Positions 45,511-53,322 of a stretch of DNA of 64,000 nucleotides are shown piece after piece. Each line of letters starts with the position of its first letter. Position 1 is the stretch's first letter. Both the position numbers and the translations under genes were made by a program. Source of the DNA: Saccharomonospora amisosensis. Lineage in GTDB: Bacteria; Actinomycetota; Actinomycetes; Mycobacteriales; Pseudonocardiaceae. The notes under the pieces were generated by a model that searched no databases, was not told the origin of the DNA, and saw nothing but the letters and a program-made list of their open reading frames with translations. The stretch covers positions 4,402,001 through 4,466,000 of the forward strand of contig NZ_JAAOYM010000001.1 in the NCBI RefSeq assembly GCF_011761185.1, read 5' to 3'.

Positions 45511-46473
45511 CTACGCGCGCAGTGCCGCCGCCCCGTGCTCGGTGAAGAACGCCGTCAGCGCTTCCCGCCACGGCCGCAGTGGCGTAAGCCCGGACTCCGT
45601 CCAGGACGCGTTGGACAGCACCGAGTACGCGGGCCGTGGCGCCGGGCGGGGGAACTCATCACTGCCGCAGGGCCGCACCCGTTGCGGGTCGGCACCGAGC
45701 TCCTCGAACACCGCGCGTGCGAATGAGAACCACGTGGTCTCCCCACCACCGGTGCAGTGCAGCACCTTTCGGCTCGGCCCTGCGCCACCGGCTACCCGCC
45801 GCGCCAGTTCCAGCAGACCGCCAGCTAGGTCGGCCGACCAGGTCGGGGAACCACGCTGATCATCCACAACCGACAGTGTGTCCCGCTCGCGCTCGAGGCG
45901 GGCGATGGTCTTGACGAAGTTGCTACCGGCGGCGCCGTACACCCAGGCCGTACGAACGATCCACGCCAGCGCTCCCGAACCGAGCACGGCGTCCTCGCCC
46001 GCCGCCTTCGTGCGCCCGTACGCGCTGCGTGGCCCCAGCGAGTCCTCAGGCTCGTAAGGACGCTGCTCCATGCCGGAGAAGACGTAGTCGGTGGAGATGT
46101 GAATGAGCGGAACCCGTCGCGACGAGCACACGGCCGCCAGCATTCTCGGTCCGTCGGCGTTGACGGCGAACGCCCGCTCCTCGTGTTCCTCGGCGGCGTC
46201 CACCGCGGTGTAGGCGGCCGCGTTGACAACGACCGGCGCTCGCCCCGCCTCGCGAGCGGTTGCCGAGAGCTGCGAGACGGCCTCGACCAGCCCGCCCGCC
46301 TGCGTCACGTCCAGCTCGGCCGATCCTGGCGCACGCACCTCGACACGGTCACCGGCCAGCGCCGCCAGGTCGCTGCCCACCTGGCCGGTGCCCCCGACCA
46401 CAAGCAGGGACAGCCCAGCCGAAGCGCGAGGGTCCGCCGGGTCCACATCAGTTTCCGGGGCAGCCAACGACAT
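45511..46473 (-). CDS. rmlD: dTDP-4-dehydrorhamnose reductase RmlD
   Basis: Last enzyme of dTDP-L-rhamnose synthesis. The 320-residue short-chain dehydrogenase has the VVGGTGQVGSDL nucleotide loop, NAAAYTAVDAAEEHEERAF, HISTDYVFSG and the YGRTKAAGE catalytic Tyr/Lys. Its ATG follows the rmlB stop directly (TGAATG), with GGAAGG as ribosome site. The product feeds WbbL and possibly other transferases in this island. Confidence 0.92.
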   Translation of the reverse strand: MSLAAPETDVDPADPRASAGLSLLVVGGTGQVGSDLAALAGDRVEVRAPGSAELDVTQAGGLVEAVSQLSATAREAGRAPVVVNAAAYTAVDAAEEHEERAFAVNADGPRMLAAVCSSRRVPLIHISTDYVFSGMEQRPYEPEDSLGPRSAYGRTKAAGEDAVLGSGALAWIVRTAWVYGAAGSNFVKTIARLERERDTLSVVDDQRGSPTWSADLAGGLLELARRVAGGAGPSRKVLHCTGGGETTWFSFARAVFEELGADPQRVRPCGSDEFPRPAPRPAYSVLSNASWTESGLTPLRPWREALTAFFTEHGAAALRA

Positions 46474-47466
46474 TCACCTTCCAGCCAGCGCGGCACGGTC
46501 CTTCAGCGGTTCCCACCACGCGCGATTCTCCGAATACCAGCGCACAGTGTCGGCCAGACCGGCTTCGAAGTCGACCCTTGGTCGGTAACCGAGCTCATTA
46601 CTGATCTTGGTGATGTCCACCGAGTACCTGCGGTCGTGCCCCTTGCGGTCCTCGACCTGCCGCACCATCTCCCAGCCGACCCCGACGGCCGACAGCAGCC
46701 GCTCCGTCAGCTCCCGGTTGGTCAGCTCGGTGCCGCCGCCGATGTTGTAGATCTCTCCGGGACGTCCCGAGTCGGCGACAAGCTGGATGCCGCGACAGTG
46801 ATCGTCCACGTGCAGCCAGTCACGAACGTTGAGACCGTCGCCGTAGAGCGGAACCGGCTTGCCGTCGAGCAGGTTGGTGACGAACAACGGGATGACCTTC
46901 TCCGGAAACTGATACGGTCCGTAGTTGTTCGAGCACCGAGTGATGCACACATCGAGGCCGTAGGTGCGGTGGAACGAGCGGGCCAACAGGTCCGAGGACG
47001 CCTTCGAGGCCGAGTACGGCGAGTTCGGCTCGAGCACGTGATCCTCGGACCACGAACCCTCCTCGATGGACCCGTACACCTCGTCCGTTGACACGTGCAC
47101 GAACTTGCCCACTCCGGCGTTCGACGCCGCCTGCAACAGCGTCTGGGTACCGAGCACGTTGGTGAGCACGAAGTCCGCCGAACCCAAAATGGACCGGTCC
47201 ACATGCGACTCGGCGGCGAAGTGCACGACGAGATCCACGTCAGCCATCACTTCCGTCACCGTTCCGGGATCGCAGATGTCACCGCGGACGAACCGCAACC
47301 TCGGGCTGTCGGCCACCGGAGCCAGGTTGGCCTCACTGCCCGCGTAGGTCAGCTTGTCGAGAACCACGATCTCCGCGTCACGCAGCGCCGGATACTCGCC
47401 GGACAGCGCCTGCCGCACGTAGTGCGAGCCGATGAAACCCGCGCCGCCGGTAACCAGCACTCGCAT
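46474..47466 (-). CDS. rmlB: dTDP-glucose 4,6-dehydratase RmlB
   Basis: Second enzyme of dTDP-rhamnose synthesis (330 residues). It has the TGGAGFIGSHYVRQA NAD loop, HVSTDEVYGS, the YSASKASSDLLARS Tyr/Lys pair and RCSNNYGPYQFPEKVIPL. ATG 47466 is chosen over an upstream frame because AAAGGGA precedes it. rmlB and rmlD form an operon. In M. tuberculosis they are far apart, so their union here is a lineage feature. Confidence 0.92.
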   Translation of the reverse strand: MRVLVTGGAGFIGSHYVRQALSGEYPALRDAEIVVLDKLTYAGSEANLAPVADSPRLRFVRGDICDPGTVTEVMADVDLVVHFAAESHVDRSILGSADFVLTNVLGTQTLLQAASNAGVGKFVHVSTDEVYGSIEEGSWSEDHVLEPNSPYSASKASSDLLARSFHRTYGLDVCITRCSNNYGPYQFPEKVIPLFVTNLLDGKPVPLYGDGLNVRDWLHVDDHCRGIQLVADSGRPGEIYNIGGGTELTNRELTERLLSAVGVGWEMVRQVEDRKGHDRRYSVDITKISNELGYRPRVDFEAGLADTVRWYSENRAWWEPLKDRAALAGR

Positions 47467-47617
47467 GTGTCGTCCCTTTCGTTCTTCGCCAGAAGTTTGC
47501 CACGCCTGATGGCAGGGGAAACGCAACAGTAAGGGCAACGTTTACCAGGGCTGCCGCGTCTGTCACGTAGATCAGTAGTGTGTAGGCGCAGACAGTGAAC
47601 TGGGGAGGAGCGCACAC

Positions 47618-49165
47618 GTGACCGACTGGGCACGGGGACCGGTCGAAGCGCGACCGGTGCGCCGCGGGTCGCGAGCCGGGGTGTTCGCGCTACTCAGTGC
47701 CAAAGTAGTCCTCTCGCTTCTCTCCGTCACCGTACTAGCACTCACCTGGTACGGCTGGCAGTTCATCGGCGCGATGAACTCCGGTGTCACCACCACGGAT
47801 GTCTTCGATTCCGAACCAGAGGCTGTGCCATTGGACGGTGCCGTCGACATCCTGCTCGTCGGGCAGGACAGCCGCACCGACGCGAAGGGTAACCCCCTCC
47901 CCCGTGAAGTGCTCGACAAGCTGCACGCGGGTGACGCCAACGGTGAGCGGCAGACCGACACGATGATCCTGGTGCACATCCCGCAGGACGGCACAAGGGC
48001 TGTCGCGATCTCCTTCCCCCGCGACTCCTGGGTGGAGCTGGCGGGTGGCTACGGCAGCAGCAAGCTCAACAGCGCGTTCGTCTACGCCTTCAACGACACG
48101 TTCCAGACCCTGCAACAGCAAGGAGAGACCGATCTCGCGGAGATCGAGGAGAAGGCCAAGGTCGCGGGACGCAAGAATCTGATCGCCACCATCGAACAGC
48201 TGATCGGTAAACCGGGAATGATCGACCGCTACGCGGAGGTCAATCTGGCGAGCTTCTACGAGGTGACCAAGGCGCTCGGCGGGATCGAGGTATGCCTCAA
48301 GGAACCGGTGCGCGAGCCCAAGTCGGGTGTCAACCTGCCGCAGGGCAGGCAGACCATCAAGGGCGTGCAGGCGCTGGCGTTCGTCCGGCAACGTTACGGA
48401 CTGGAGAACGGCGACCTCGACCGGATCGCGAGGCAGCAGGCGTTCCTGTCCGGACTGGTGCGCAAAGTGCTGTCCACCGACGTGCTGATGAACCCGTCCA
48501 GGCTCAGCGACGTGGTCGAGGCCGTGCAGAAGTCCGTGGTGTTGTCGAAGGATTGGGATTTGCTGGAGTTCGCGGCGCAGATGCGCAACCTCTCCGGAGG
48601 CAACGTCGAGTTCCACACCATCCCGGTGGTGGGCAACGCCTGGATCGGCGGTGCCGCGGTGTTGGAGGTGGACGCGCCTCAGGTTCAGGAATTCGTCGAC
48701 GACCTCGTCACCGAGCCGGGAGCCGACTCGAGCGACACCCCACAGACCGTGCCGGGCGCCGAGCAGTACACCGTCGACGTCTACAACGCCTCCGGCGACC
48801 CGCAGGCGGGGCAGGACGTGCGGCAACTGTTGCGGGAGCAGGGCTTCGAGGGCGAGCAGTACGCCACCACGGACCCCATGCCGAGCACCGTCGTGTACTA
48901 CGCGCCTGGCGACGAAGCAGGAGTGCGGGCCATCCGGAAGACACTCGGCGAGGACGTGTCGGCCGAACCGGCGACCGACCTGTCCGCAGGGGTGCTCCGC
49001 CTGGTGGTCGGCACCGATTTCGAGTTGGATTCCCCCTCGGAGGCCGCGAGGGAGGGCTACCTCGGCCAACCCCGTGCCTACCCGCCACGAGCAAGCAGCC
49101 CGGCTCAGCAGGACGACCGGCCGGATGCGCCGATAACGGCTGGTGACGTCCCCTGCGTCAACTAG
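47618..49165 (+). CDS. LCP-family wall glycopolymer ligase (Rv3267/Lcp1-like)
   Basis: LytR-CpsA-Psr protein of 515 residues that attaches lipid-linked glycans to peptidoglycan outside the membrane. It has a basic N-terminus, one membrane helix (about 22-48), an LCP domain (about 75-330: ILLVGQDSRTDAKGN, SFPRDSWVELAGG, RYAEVNLASFYEVTKALGGI, VRQRYGLENGDLDRIARQQ) with its conserved Arg/Asp residues, and a C-terminal LytR_C domain (about 380-470). It ends in a CVN tripeptide shared with the next gene. Strong GGGGAGGAG site before the GTG. Confidence 0.9.
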   Translation: MTDWARGPVEARPVRRGSRAGVFALLSAKVVLSLLSVTVLALTWYGWQFIGAMNSGVTTTDVFDSEPEAVPLDGAVDILLVGQDSRTDAKGNPLPREVLDKLHAGDANGERQTDTMILVHIPQDGTRAVAISFPRDSWVELAGGYGSSKLNSAFVYAFNDTFQTLQQQGETDLAEIEEKAKVAGRKNLIATIEQLIGKPGMIDRYAEVNLASFYEVTKALGGIEVCLKEPVREPKSGVNLPQGRQTIKGVQALAFVRQRYGLENGDLDRIARQQAFLSGLVRKVLSTDVLMNPSRLSDVVEAVQKSVVLSKDWDLLEFAAQMRNLSGGNVEFHTIPVVGNAWIGGAAVLEVDAPQVQEFVDDLVTEPGADSSDTPQTVPGAEQYTVDVYNASGDPQAGQDVRQLLREQGFEGEQYATTDPMPSTVVYYAPGDEAGVRAIRKTLGEDVSAEPATDLSAGVLRLVVGTDFELDSPSEAAREGYLGQPRAYPPRASSPAQQDDRPDAPITAGDVPCVN

Positions 49166-49190
49166 ACTGACCGTCTGATCGCCCGGGGGA

Positions 49191-50453
49191 ATGGGGGAAG
49201 AAGCCGTGGCTGAGGGCGAGGAGCGGGAAGACGACACCGGATCCTCTGCGGCCCCGACACCACAGCCGCCGGGCACCGGGGAGCAGCCGCGACGGCGATC
49301 GCCGTTTCGGTTGTTCAGGCGCGCCGTCGTCGCACTCGTCTCGGTACTGGCCCTCACCGCCACCGGCTACGCCTATACCGCGCTCGACGCCCTCCAGGAC
49401 AAGGTCAACACCACCGACGCGCTTCGGCAAAACGACAGCGACGACGAGGACGAGGTGCCGAGCCCTCCACCGCCGGAGGACGACGGCGCCACGGACATCC
49501 TGCTCGTCGGCGCGGATTCCCGCACCGACATGGAGGGCAATCCACTGCCCGCGGCGACACTGCGGAAGCTGCGCACCGAGGGCAAGTCCGGTGTCAACAC
49601 CGACACCCTGATCGTGCTCCGCATACCTGATGACGGTGGGTCGCCGACCGGCGTCTCGATCCCAAGGGACACCTGGGTCGACGTCCCGCACGGGAACAAG
49701 GACAAGATCAACTCGGTGTACGGGACGGCCAAGTGGCATGCCATGCGACGGCTGCGTGGCCAGGGCATCACCGAGCGCGCCCGGCTCGAGCGCGAGTCCG
49801 ACCAAGCGGGCAGGCGCGCACTGGTCGGTGTAGTTCAGGAGTTCACCCGCATCCGGATCGACCACTACGCGGAGGTGAACCTCCTCGGCTTCTACCTGCT
49901 CACCGAGGCGCTCGGCGGCGTCAAGGTGTGCCTCAACCAGGCAACGTGGGATCCAGACTCGGGCGCCAACTTCGCCGCGGGGGTGCAGGTGGTCTCCGGT
50001 GGCGAGGCGCTGTCGTTCGTACGGCAGCGCAAGAACCTTCCACGTGGCGACCTCGACCGGATCGTGCGCCAGCAGGCGTTCCTGGCCTCGGCGCTCAACA
50101 AGGTGCTCTCGGCGGGCACGCTGACCAGCACCGACCGGCTGGATCGGCTGGCTGACACCGTGCAGCGTTCGCTGGTGCTCGACTCCGACCTTGACCTGCT
50201 GGAGTTCGCCGACAAGGTGAGGGGTGTCGCCTCGGGTGACATCACGTTCGTGACGATCCCGGTCGTGGAGATCGCCGCCCGCAGCCCCGACGGCAGGCAG
50301 AGCATCGTCACCGTCGACGTGGAGCGCGTGCGCTCGTTCGTGCGCGACGTCGTCAGCGGCGGGGCTTCCGAGGTGCGACCTTCCGGGGGCGGTTCGGCAC
50401 CAGCTGGCGCGAGAACCCAGATCACGGCCGAGGGCGTCACCTGCGTGAACTAG
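49191..50453 (+). CDS. LCP-family wall glycopolymer ligase, tandem paralogue
   Basis: LCP protein of 420 residues, 25 bases after the first. A polar N-terminal region (1-40) precedes one membrane helix (about 44-63), then an LCP domain with ILLVGADSRTDMEGNPL, SIPRDTWVDVPHG, DHYAEVNLLGFYLLTEALGG and VRQRKNLPRGDLDRIVRQQA. It lacks the LytR_C domain of its neighbour but has the same C-terminal CVN ending. It may attach a different glycan or act in a pair. GTG 49206 is a possible alternative start. Confidence 0.88.
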   Translation: MGEEAVAEGEEREDDTGSSAAPTPQPPGTGEQPRRRSPFRLFRRAVVALVSVLALTATGYAYTALDALQDKVNTTDALRQNDSDDEDEVPSPPPPEDDGATDILLVGADSRTDMEGNPLPAATLRKLRTEGKSGVNTDTLIVLRIPDDGGSPTGVSIPRDTWVDVPHGNKDKINSVYGTAKWHAMRRLRGQGITERARLERESDQAGRRALVGVVQEFTRIRIDHYAEVNLLGFYLLTEALGGVKVCLNQATWDPDSGANFAAGVQVVSGGEALSFVRQRKNLPRGDLDRIVRQQAFLASALNKVLSAGTLTSTDRLDRLADTVQRSLVLDSDLDLLEFADKVRGVASGDITFVTIPVVEIAARSPDGRQSIVTVDVERVRSFVRDVVSGGASEVRPSGGGSAPAGARTQITAEGVTCVN

Positions 50454-50517
50454 CGATGACGGTGGCGACGGTGACCCTTCGCGTGCGGCTGATCGGCCGC
50501 CAGGCACAATCGGCCGC

Positions 50518-51225
50518 GTGAGCCTGACCGAGCACCTGCTGCGGCCCCTGCTGAAGTCGTCCGCCGCCCGCCCGCTGATCACGCACTACGACGACGCGGC
50601 GGGAAGCCGGATCGAGCTGTCGGTGGCCACGGCCGCCAACTGGGCAGCGAAGACGGCGAACTGGCTGGTCGAGGAGTTCGACGTCGAGCCGGGCGACGAG
50701 GTATCCGTCGAGTTGCCCGCGCACTGGCAGACGGCCGGGGTGTTGCTGGGCGCATGGTGGTGTGGGGCCCAGGTGGTGAAAGGCGGGAGCGGCGTGGCGG
50801 TCGCGTTCGTGGGACCGGAGGCGCCCGTGGAGCAGGCCGGGCGCACGGCGATGGTGGCGCTCGACCCGCTGGGCCGTGGCCTGGGGTCGCGATGCCCGGA
50901 AGGGGCCATGGACTACCTGGCCGAGGCACGCCTCTCCGGCGACGAGTTCACGCCGCTGCTGCCGATACCCGACGACACGCCCGCGCTGCTTGGCGCCCCG
51001 GTCGGTGAGGTGCTGACCCGCGCCCGCGAGCGCGCCACCGCGCTCGGCATCGGCGCCGGTGACCGGGTGTTGTCGGCCAGACCGTGGAGCTTGCCCGACG
51101 GGGTGCTGGACGCCCTGCTCGCGCCGCTGGCGGCGGGCGCGCACCTGGTGCAGGTCACGAACGCCACGCCGGACAAGCTGGCCACACACCGCGAGGAAGA
51201 ACGCACCACGGTCGAACTGACCTGA
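50518..51225 (+). CDS. TIGR03089 family protein (Rv3268-like)
   Basis: Actinobacterial protein of 235 residues. It resembles the N-terminal part of an acyl-CoA synthetase (ITHYDDAAGSRIELSVATAA, VEEFDVEPGDEVSVELPAHW) but is far shorter and lacks the AMP-binding signature and C-terminal lid, so catalysis is doubtful. It follows the LCP genes as Rv3268 follows Rv3267. A CACAAT box ends 7 bases before the GTG. A 21-bp repeat array begins 17 bases after its stop. Confidence 0.82.
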   Translation: MSLTEHLLRPLLKSSAARPLITHYDDAAGSRIELSVATAANWAAKTANWLVEEFDVEPGDEVSVELPAHWQTAGVLLGAWWCGAQVVKGGSGVAVAFVGPEAPVEQAGRTAMVALDPLGRGLGSRCPEGAMDYLAEARLSGDEFTPLLPIPDDTPALLGAPVGEVLTRARERATALGIGAGDRVLSARPWSLPDGVLDALLAPLAAGAHLVQVTNATPDKLATHREEERTTVELT

Positions 51226-51242
51226 CGCGGCCCCACCCACGC

Positions 51243-51326
51243 GCGAGTCCCCCGTTCTCGCCCGCGAGTCCTGCGTTCCCGTCCGCGAGTCCTGCGTTCT
51301 CGCCCGCGAGTCCTGCGTTCCCGGTT
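51243..51326 (+). repeat. 21-bp repeat array B (four units)
   Basis: Four units start at 51243, 51264, 51285 and 51306. As in array A1, the first unit reads GCGAGTCCCCCG and the next three GCGAGTCCTGCG. It lies between the stop of the TIGR03089 gene and the convergent GNAT gene. It begins the same 17 bases after its upstream stop codon as A1 does. Confidence 0.9.
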
Positions 51327-51346
51327 GGCCGAGTGCTTCCGCTGTC

Positions 51347-51829
51347 TCAGCCAATGCGCCTCTCGTACCAGCACTCGGCGTAGGGGCCGTCGTTGTACCC
51401 GGGGATCTCGCGGTAGCCGTGCCGCACGTAGAGGCTGCGCGCCTCAACCAGGTCGTGCCTCGTGTCAAGCCGCACGACGTTCGCGCCAAGGTCGCGTGCG
51501 CTGTCCTCCGCGCGGGCCAACAGCCGCGCGCCAATACCTCTCCCCCGCCGGTCGGCCGACACGAACATGCGCTTCAGCTCGGCGACGCCCGGTTCGAGCA
51601 GCCGCACCCCGGCGCATCCGACGGGCTCAGTGCCTTCCCGGGCGAGCAGGAACACCCCACGTGGAGGCTGGAGTACATCGCTGGGGTCCTCGGTCATCGC
51701 GACGTCCAACTCCGCTGGAGTCGCGGCGCGGCCGTAGTACCGAGAGGCAACATCGGCGAAGTAGGCCCGCAAGATGGCCTTCGCGGGCTTGCTGTGCACA
51801 CCGAACACCACGATCTCAAGATCTGTCAC
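51347..51829 (-). CDS. GNAT-family N-acetyltransferase
   Basis: The 160-residue protein is a single GNAT domain: GVFLLAREGTEPVGCAGVRL, ELKRMFVSADRRGRGIGARL with the acetyl-CoA loop RRGRGIG, and a late DLVEARSLYVRHGYREI. GTG start. The substrate is unknown. It is divergent from the small membrane protein and converges on the TIGR03089 gene across array B. Confidence 0.82.
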   Translation of the reverse strand: MTDLEIVVFGVHSKPAKAILRAYFADVASRYYGRAATPAELDVAMTEDPSDVLQPPRGVFLLAREGTEPVGCAGVRLLEPGVAELKRMFVSADRRGRGIGARLLARAEDSARDLGANVVRLDTRHDLVEARSLYVRHGYREIPGYNDGPYAECWYERRIG

Positions 51830-51897
51830 TCACGGTATCTTCGTCACGCTGACGTCCTGTGGCCAGCGGTTTTTCGCATCGCCCTTCGCTTGGCGAC

Positions 51898-51903
51898 TAG
51901 GCT
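51898..51903 (+). promoter_or_regulatory. Predicted -10 box of a leaderless transcript
   Basis: TAGGCT ends 7 bases before the GTG at 51911, with no Shine-Dalgarno sequence. This fixes the start of the small membrane protein better than any upstream codon. Confidence 0.4.
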
Positions 51904-51910
51904 GTGCCCT

Positions 51911-52267
51911 GTGGGGCGGGGGCTGCGGTGGGCCAACCAGATCCTGGCGTTCCTGTTTGAACTCGCGGCACTGGCCGCGCTGGGGTACTGGGGCTTCTCC
52001 GTCGGGGGGTCCTTGCCGCTCAAGGTCGTACTCGGCGTTGGCTCACCCGCGCTCGCCGCCGCCGTCTGGGGTCTGTTCGCCGCACCACGAGCCAGGTTCC
52101 AGCTGTCGGTGGCCGGCGTGCTGGTGGTCAAGGCAGCGGTGTTCGCCGCCGCGACAGTGGCGCTGTACGTCACAGCCCCGCAACCGCTTGCGATCGCATT
52201 CGCGGCGCTCGTCGTGCTCAACACCGTCGCGGTCACGCTCACGCGAGCGAACCTCGGCACGCCCTGA
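51911..52267 (+). CDS. Small four-helix membrane protein (YrdB/DUF2568-like)
   Basis: The 118-residue protein is mostly hydrophobic with about four membrane helices. It begins GLRWANQILAFLFELAALAAL and contains a central GLFAAPRARFQLSVAG, the pattern of the YrdB/DUF2568 family. Function unknown. A single inverted 21-bp repeat unit straddles its stop codon. Confidence 0.75.
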   Translation: MGRGLRWANQILAFLFELAALAALGYWGFSVGGSLPLKVVLGVGSPALAAAVWGLFAAPRARFQLSVAGVLVVKAAVFAAATVALYVTAPQPLAIAFAALVVLNTVAVTLTRANLGTP

Positions 52268-52280
52268 ACGCAGAACTCGC
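52260..52280 (-). repeat. 21-bp repeat, solitary unit C
   Basis: One unit of the dispersed repeat, read on the minus strand as GCGAGTTCTGCGTTCAGGGC. It overlaps the stop codon of the small membrane protein. Unlike the other arrays, it points against the gene just upstream. Confidence 0.75.
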
Positions 52281-52332
52281 GGGCGGGTTGAGCTGTGTGG
52301 CCTACCGTGCTGGATCCACTCAGCGCAGCGGC

Positions 52333-53244
52333 ATGCTGACAGAATCGCCGTCCATGCGCACGGGTGAAGCTCATCTGGTAGCCACTGCTCGCAAACTACT
52401 CCCACCTGCTGTGGCGGCTCGCTGGATCGCGTTGATCCGGCCCGCCCTGCGGCTGCGCCCCGCATACGGAGGTGACACGCAGGTAGGTCAACTCGGTGGT
52501 GTCCCCGTTCTGCCCGAAGGCATGGGGTGGCCGGTGTGGGAGGGCCAGGGGCCGCTGAACTTCGTCGCGTCGATCGATTGCGGCCGGCTACCGCGAGCGG
52601 CGCTCGACCTGCCTCTCCCGGCTGCGGGCACACTGAACTTCTTCTTTTTCGACGACGAGCCAGGCACCCCTGGCGGCTACGAGTTCTGGCGCAAGGTCGG
52701 TGGGTGGGAGCCCAAGTCGCTCGTCAGGGGATCGCGAGTCATCTATACCCCAACCACCGTGCCCGCCTCCGAACGGTCCACGCCGGGGGAGATCGCTCCG
52801 TACGACTTCGTGCCGCTCACCGCGACGCCGACGATGACCGGCCCCGACTGGCTCCACCCTGACTTCCGTGCCGCTTGCGCGGATCTGTCCGAGTCGGACA
52901 GCGCATTCGCCGCTGACTGGGCGAACCGCGATGCCCTGACTGGGGCGTTGTACGAGCTGGCGCAACCACCCCGGCATCAACTCGGAGGCCATGCGCTGCC
53001 CGTTCAGGATGCCGTGGAACTCGATGTGGCACGGGCGAGCCTGCGAATTCGTTCAGGCCACCATGTGCCGAGCCCGGACACGGTGAACCTGGAAGCCTCG
53101 AGGTGGACGCTGCTCGCACAGATCGACTTCGACGGCACAGCCCAGATGGCGACGAGGGACCTCGGCACCCTGTACTGGCTCATACGTACCGAGGACCTTG
53201 CGGCGAGGCAGTTCTGGGCATCTTCGTTCATCCGGCAGGAGTAG
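52333..53244 (+). CDS. DUF1963 (YwqG-like) protein
   Basis: The protein of about 300 residues has the DUF1963 pattern: GGVPVLPEGMGWPVWEGQGP, LNFVASIDCGRLP, and a late WTLLAQIDFDGTAQMATRDLGTLYWLIRTEDL. No signal or membrane segment. Family members have no firm biochemical role. ATG 52333 is used; ATG 52354 is equally possible, and neither has a good ribosome site. Converges with FadE25 across array D. Confidence 0.75.
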   Translation: MLTESPSMRTGEAHLVATARKLLPPAVAARWIALIRPALRLRPAYGGDTQVGQLGGVPVLPEGMGWPVWEGQGPLNFVASIDCGRLPRAALDLPLPAAGTLNFFFFDDEPGTPGGYEFWRKVGGWEPKSLVRGSRVIYTPTTVPASERSTPGEIAPYDFVPLTATPTMTGPDWLHPDFRAACADLSESDSAFAADWANRDALTGALYELAQPPRHQLGGHALPVQDAVELDVARASLRIRSGHHVPSPDTVNLEASRWTLLAQIDFDGTAQMATRDLGTLYWLIRTEDLAARQFWASSFIRQE

Positions 53245-53277
53245 CGGGACAGGCCTGGTTCGCCACGCGCAGCCGAC

Positions 53278-53319
53278 ACGCCCGAACGCAGGACTCGCGG
53301 GCCTGAACGCAGGACTCGC
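53278..53319 (-). repeat. 21-bp repeat array D (two units)
   Basis: Two units on the minus strand have ACTCGC ends at 53293 and 53314, exactly 21 apart. The array begins 3 bases after the FadE25 stop and lies between converging genes, as arrays A and B do. Confidence 0.85.
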
Positions 53320-53322
53320 GGG

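Noticed and set aside
50913-51374. Minus-strand frame with repeated Arg-Glu-Arg-Arg-Thr-Arg-Gly
   Set aside because: Same artefact over array B; it also lies opposite the TIGR03089 gene.
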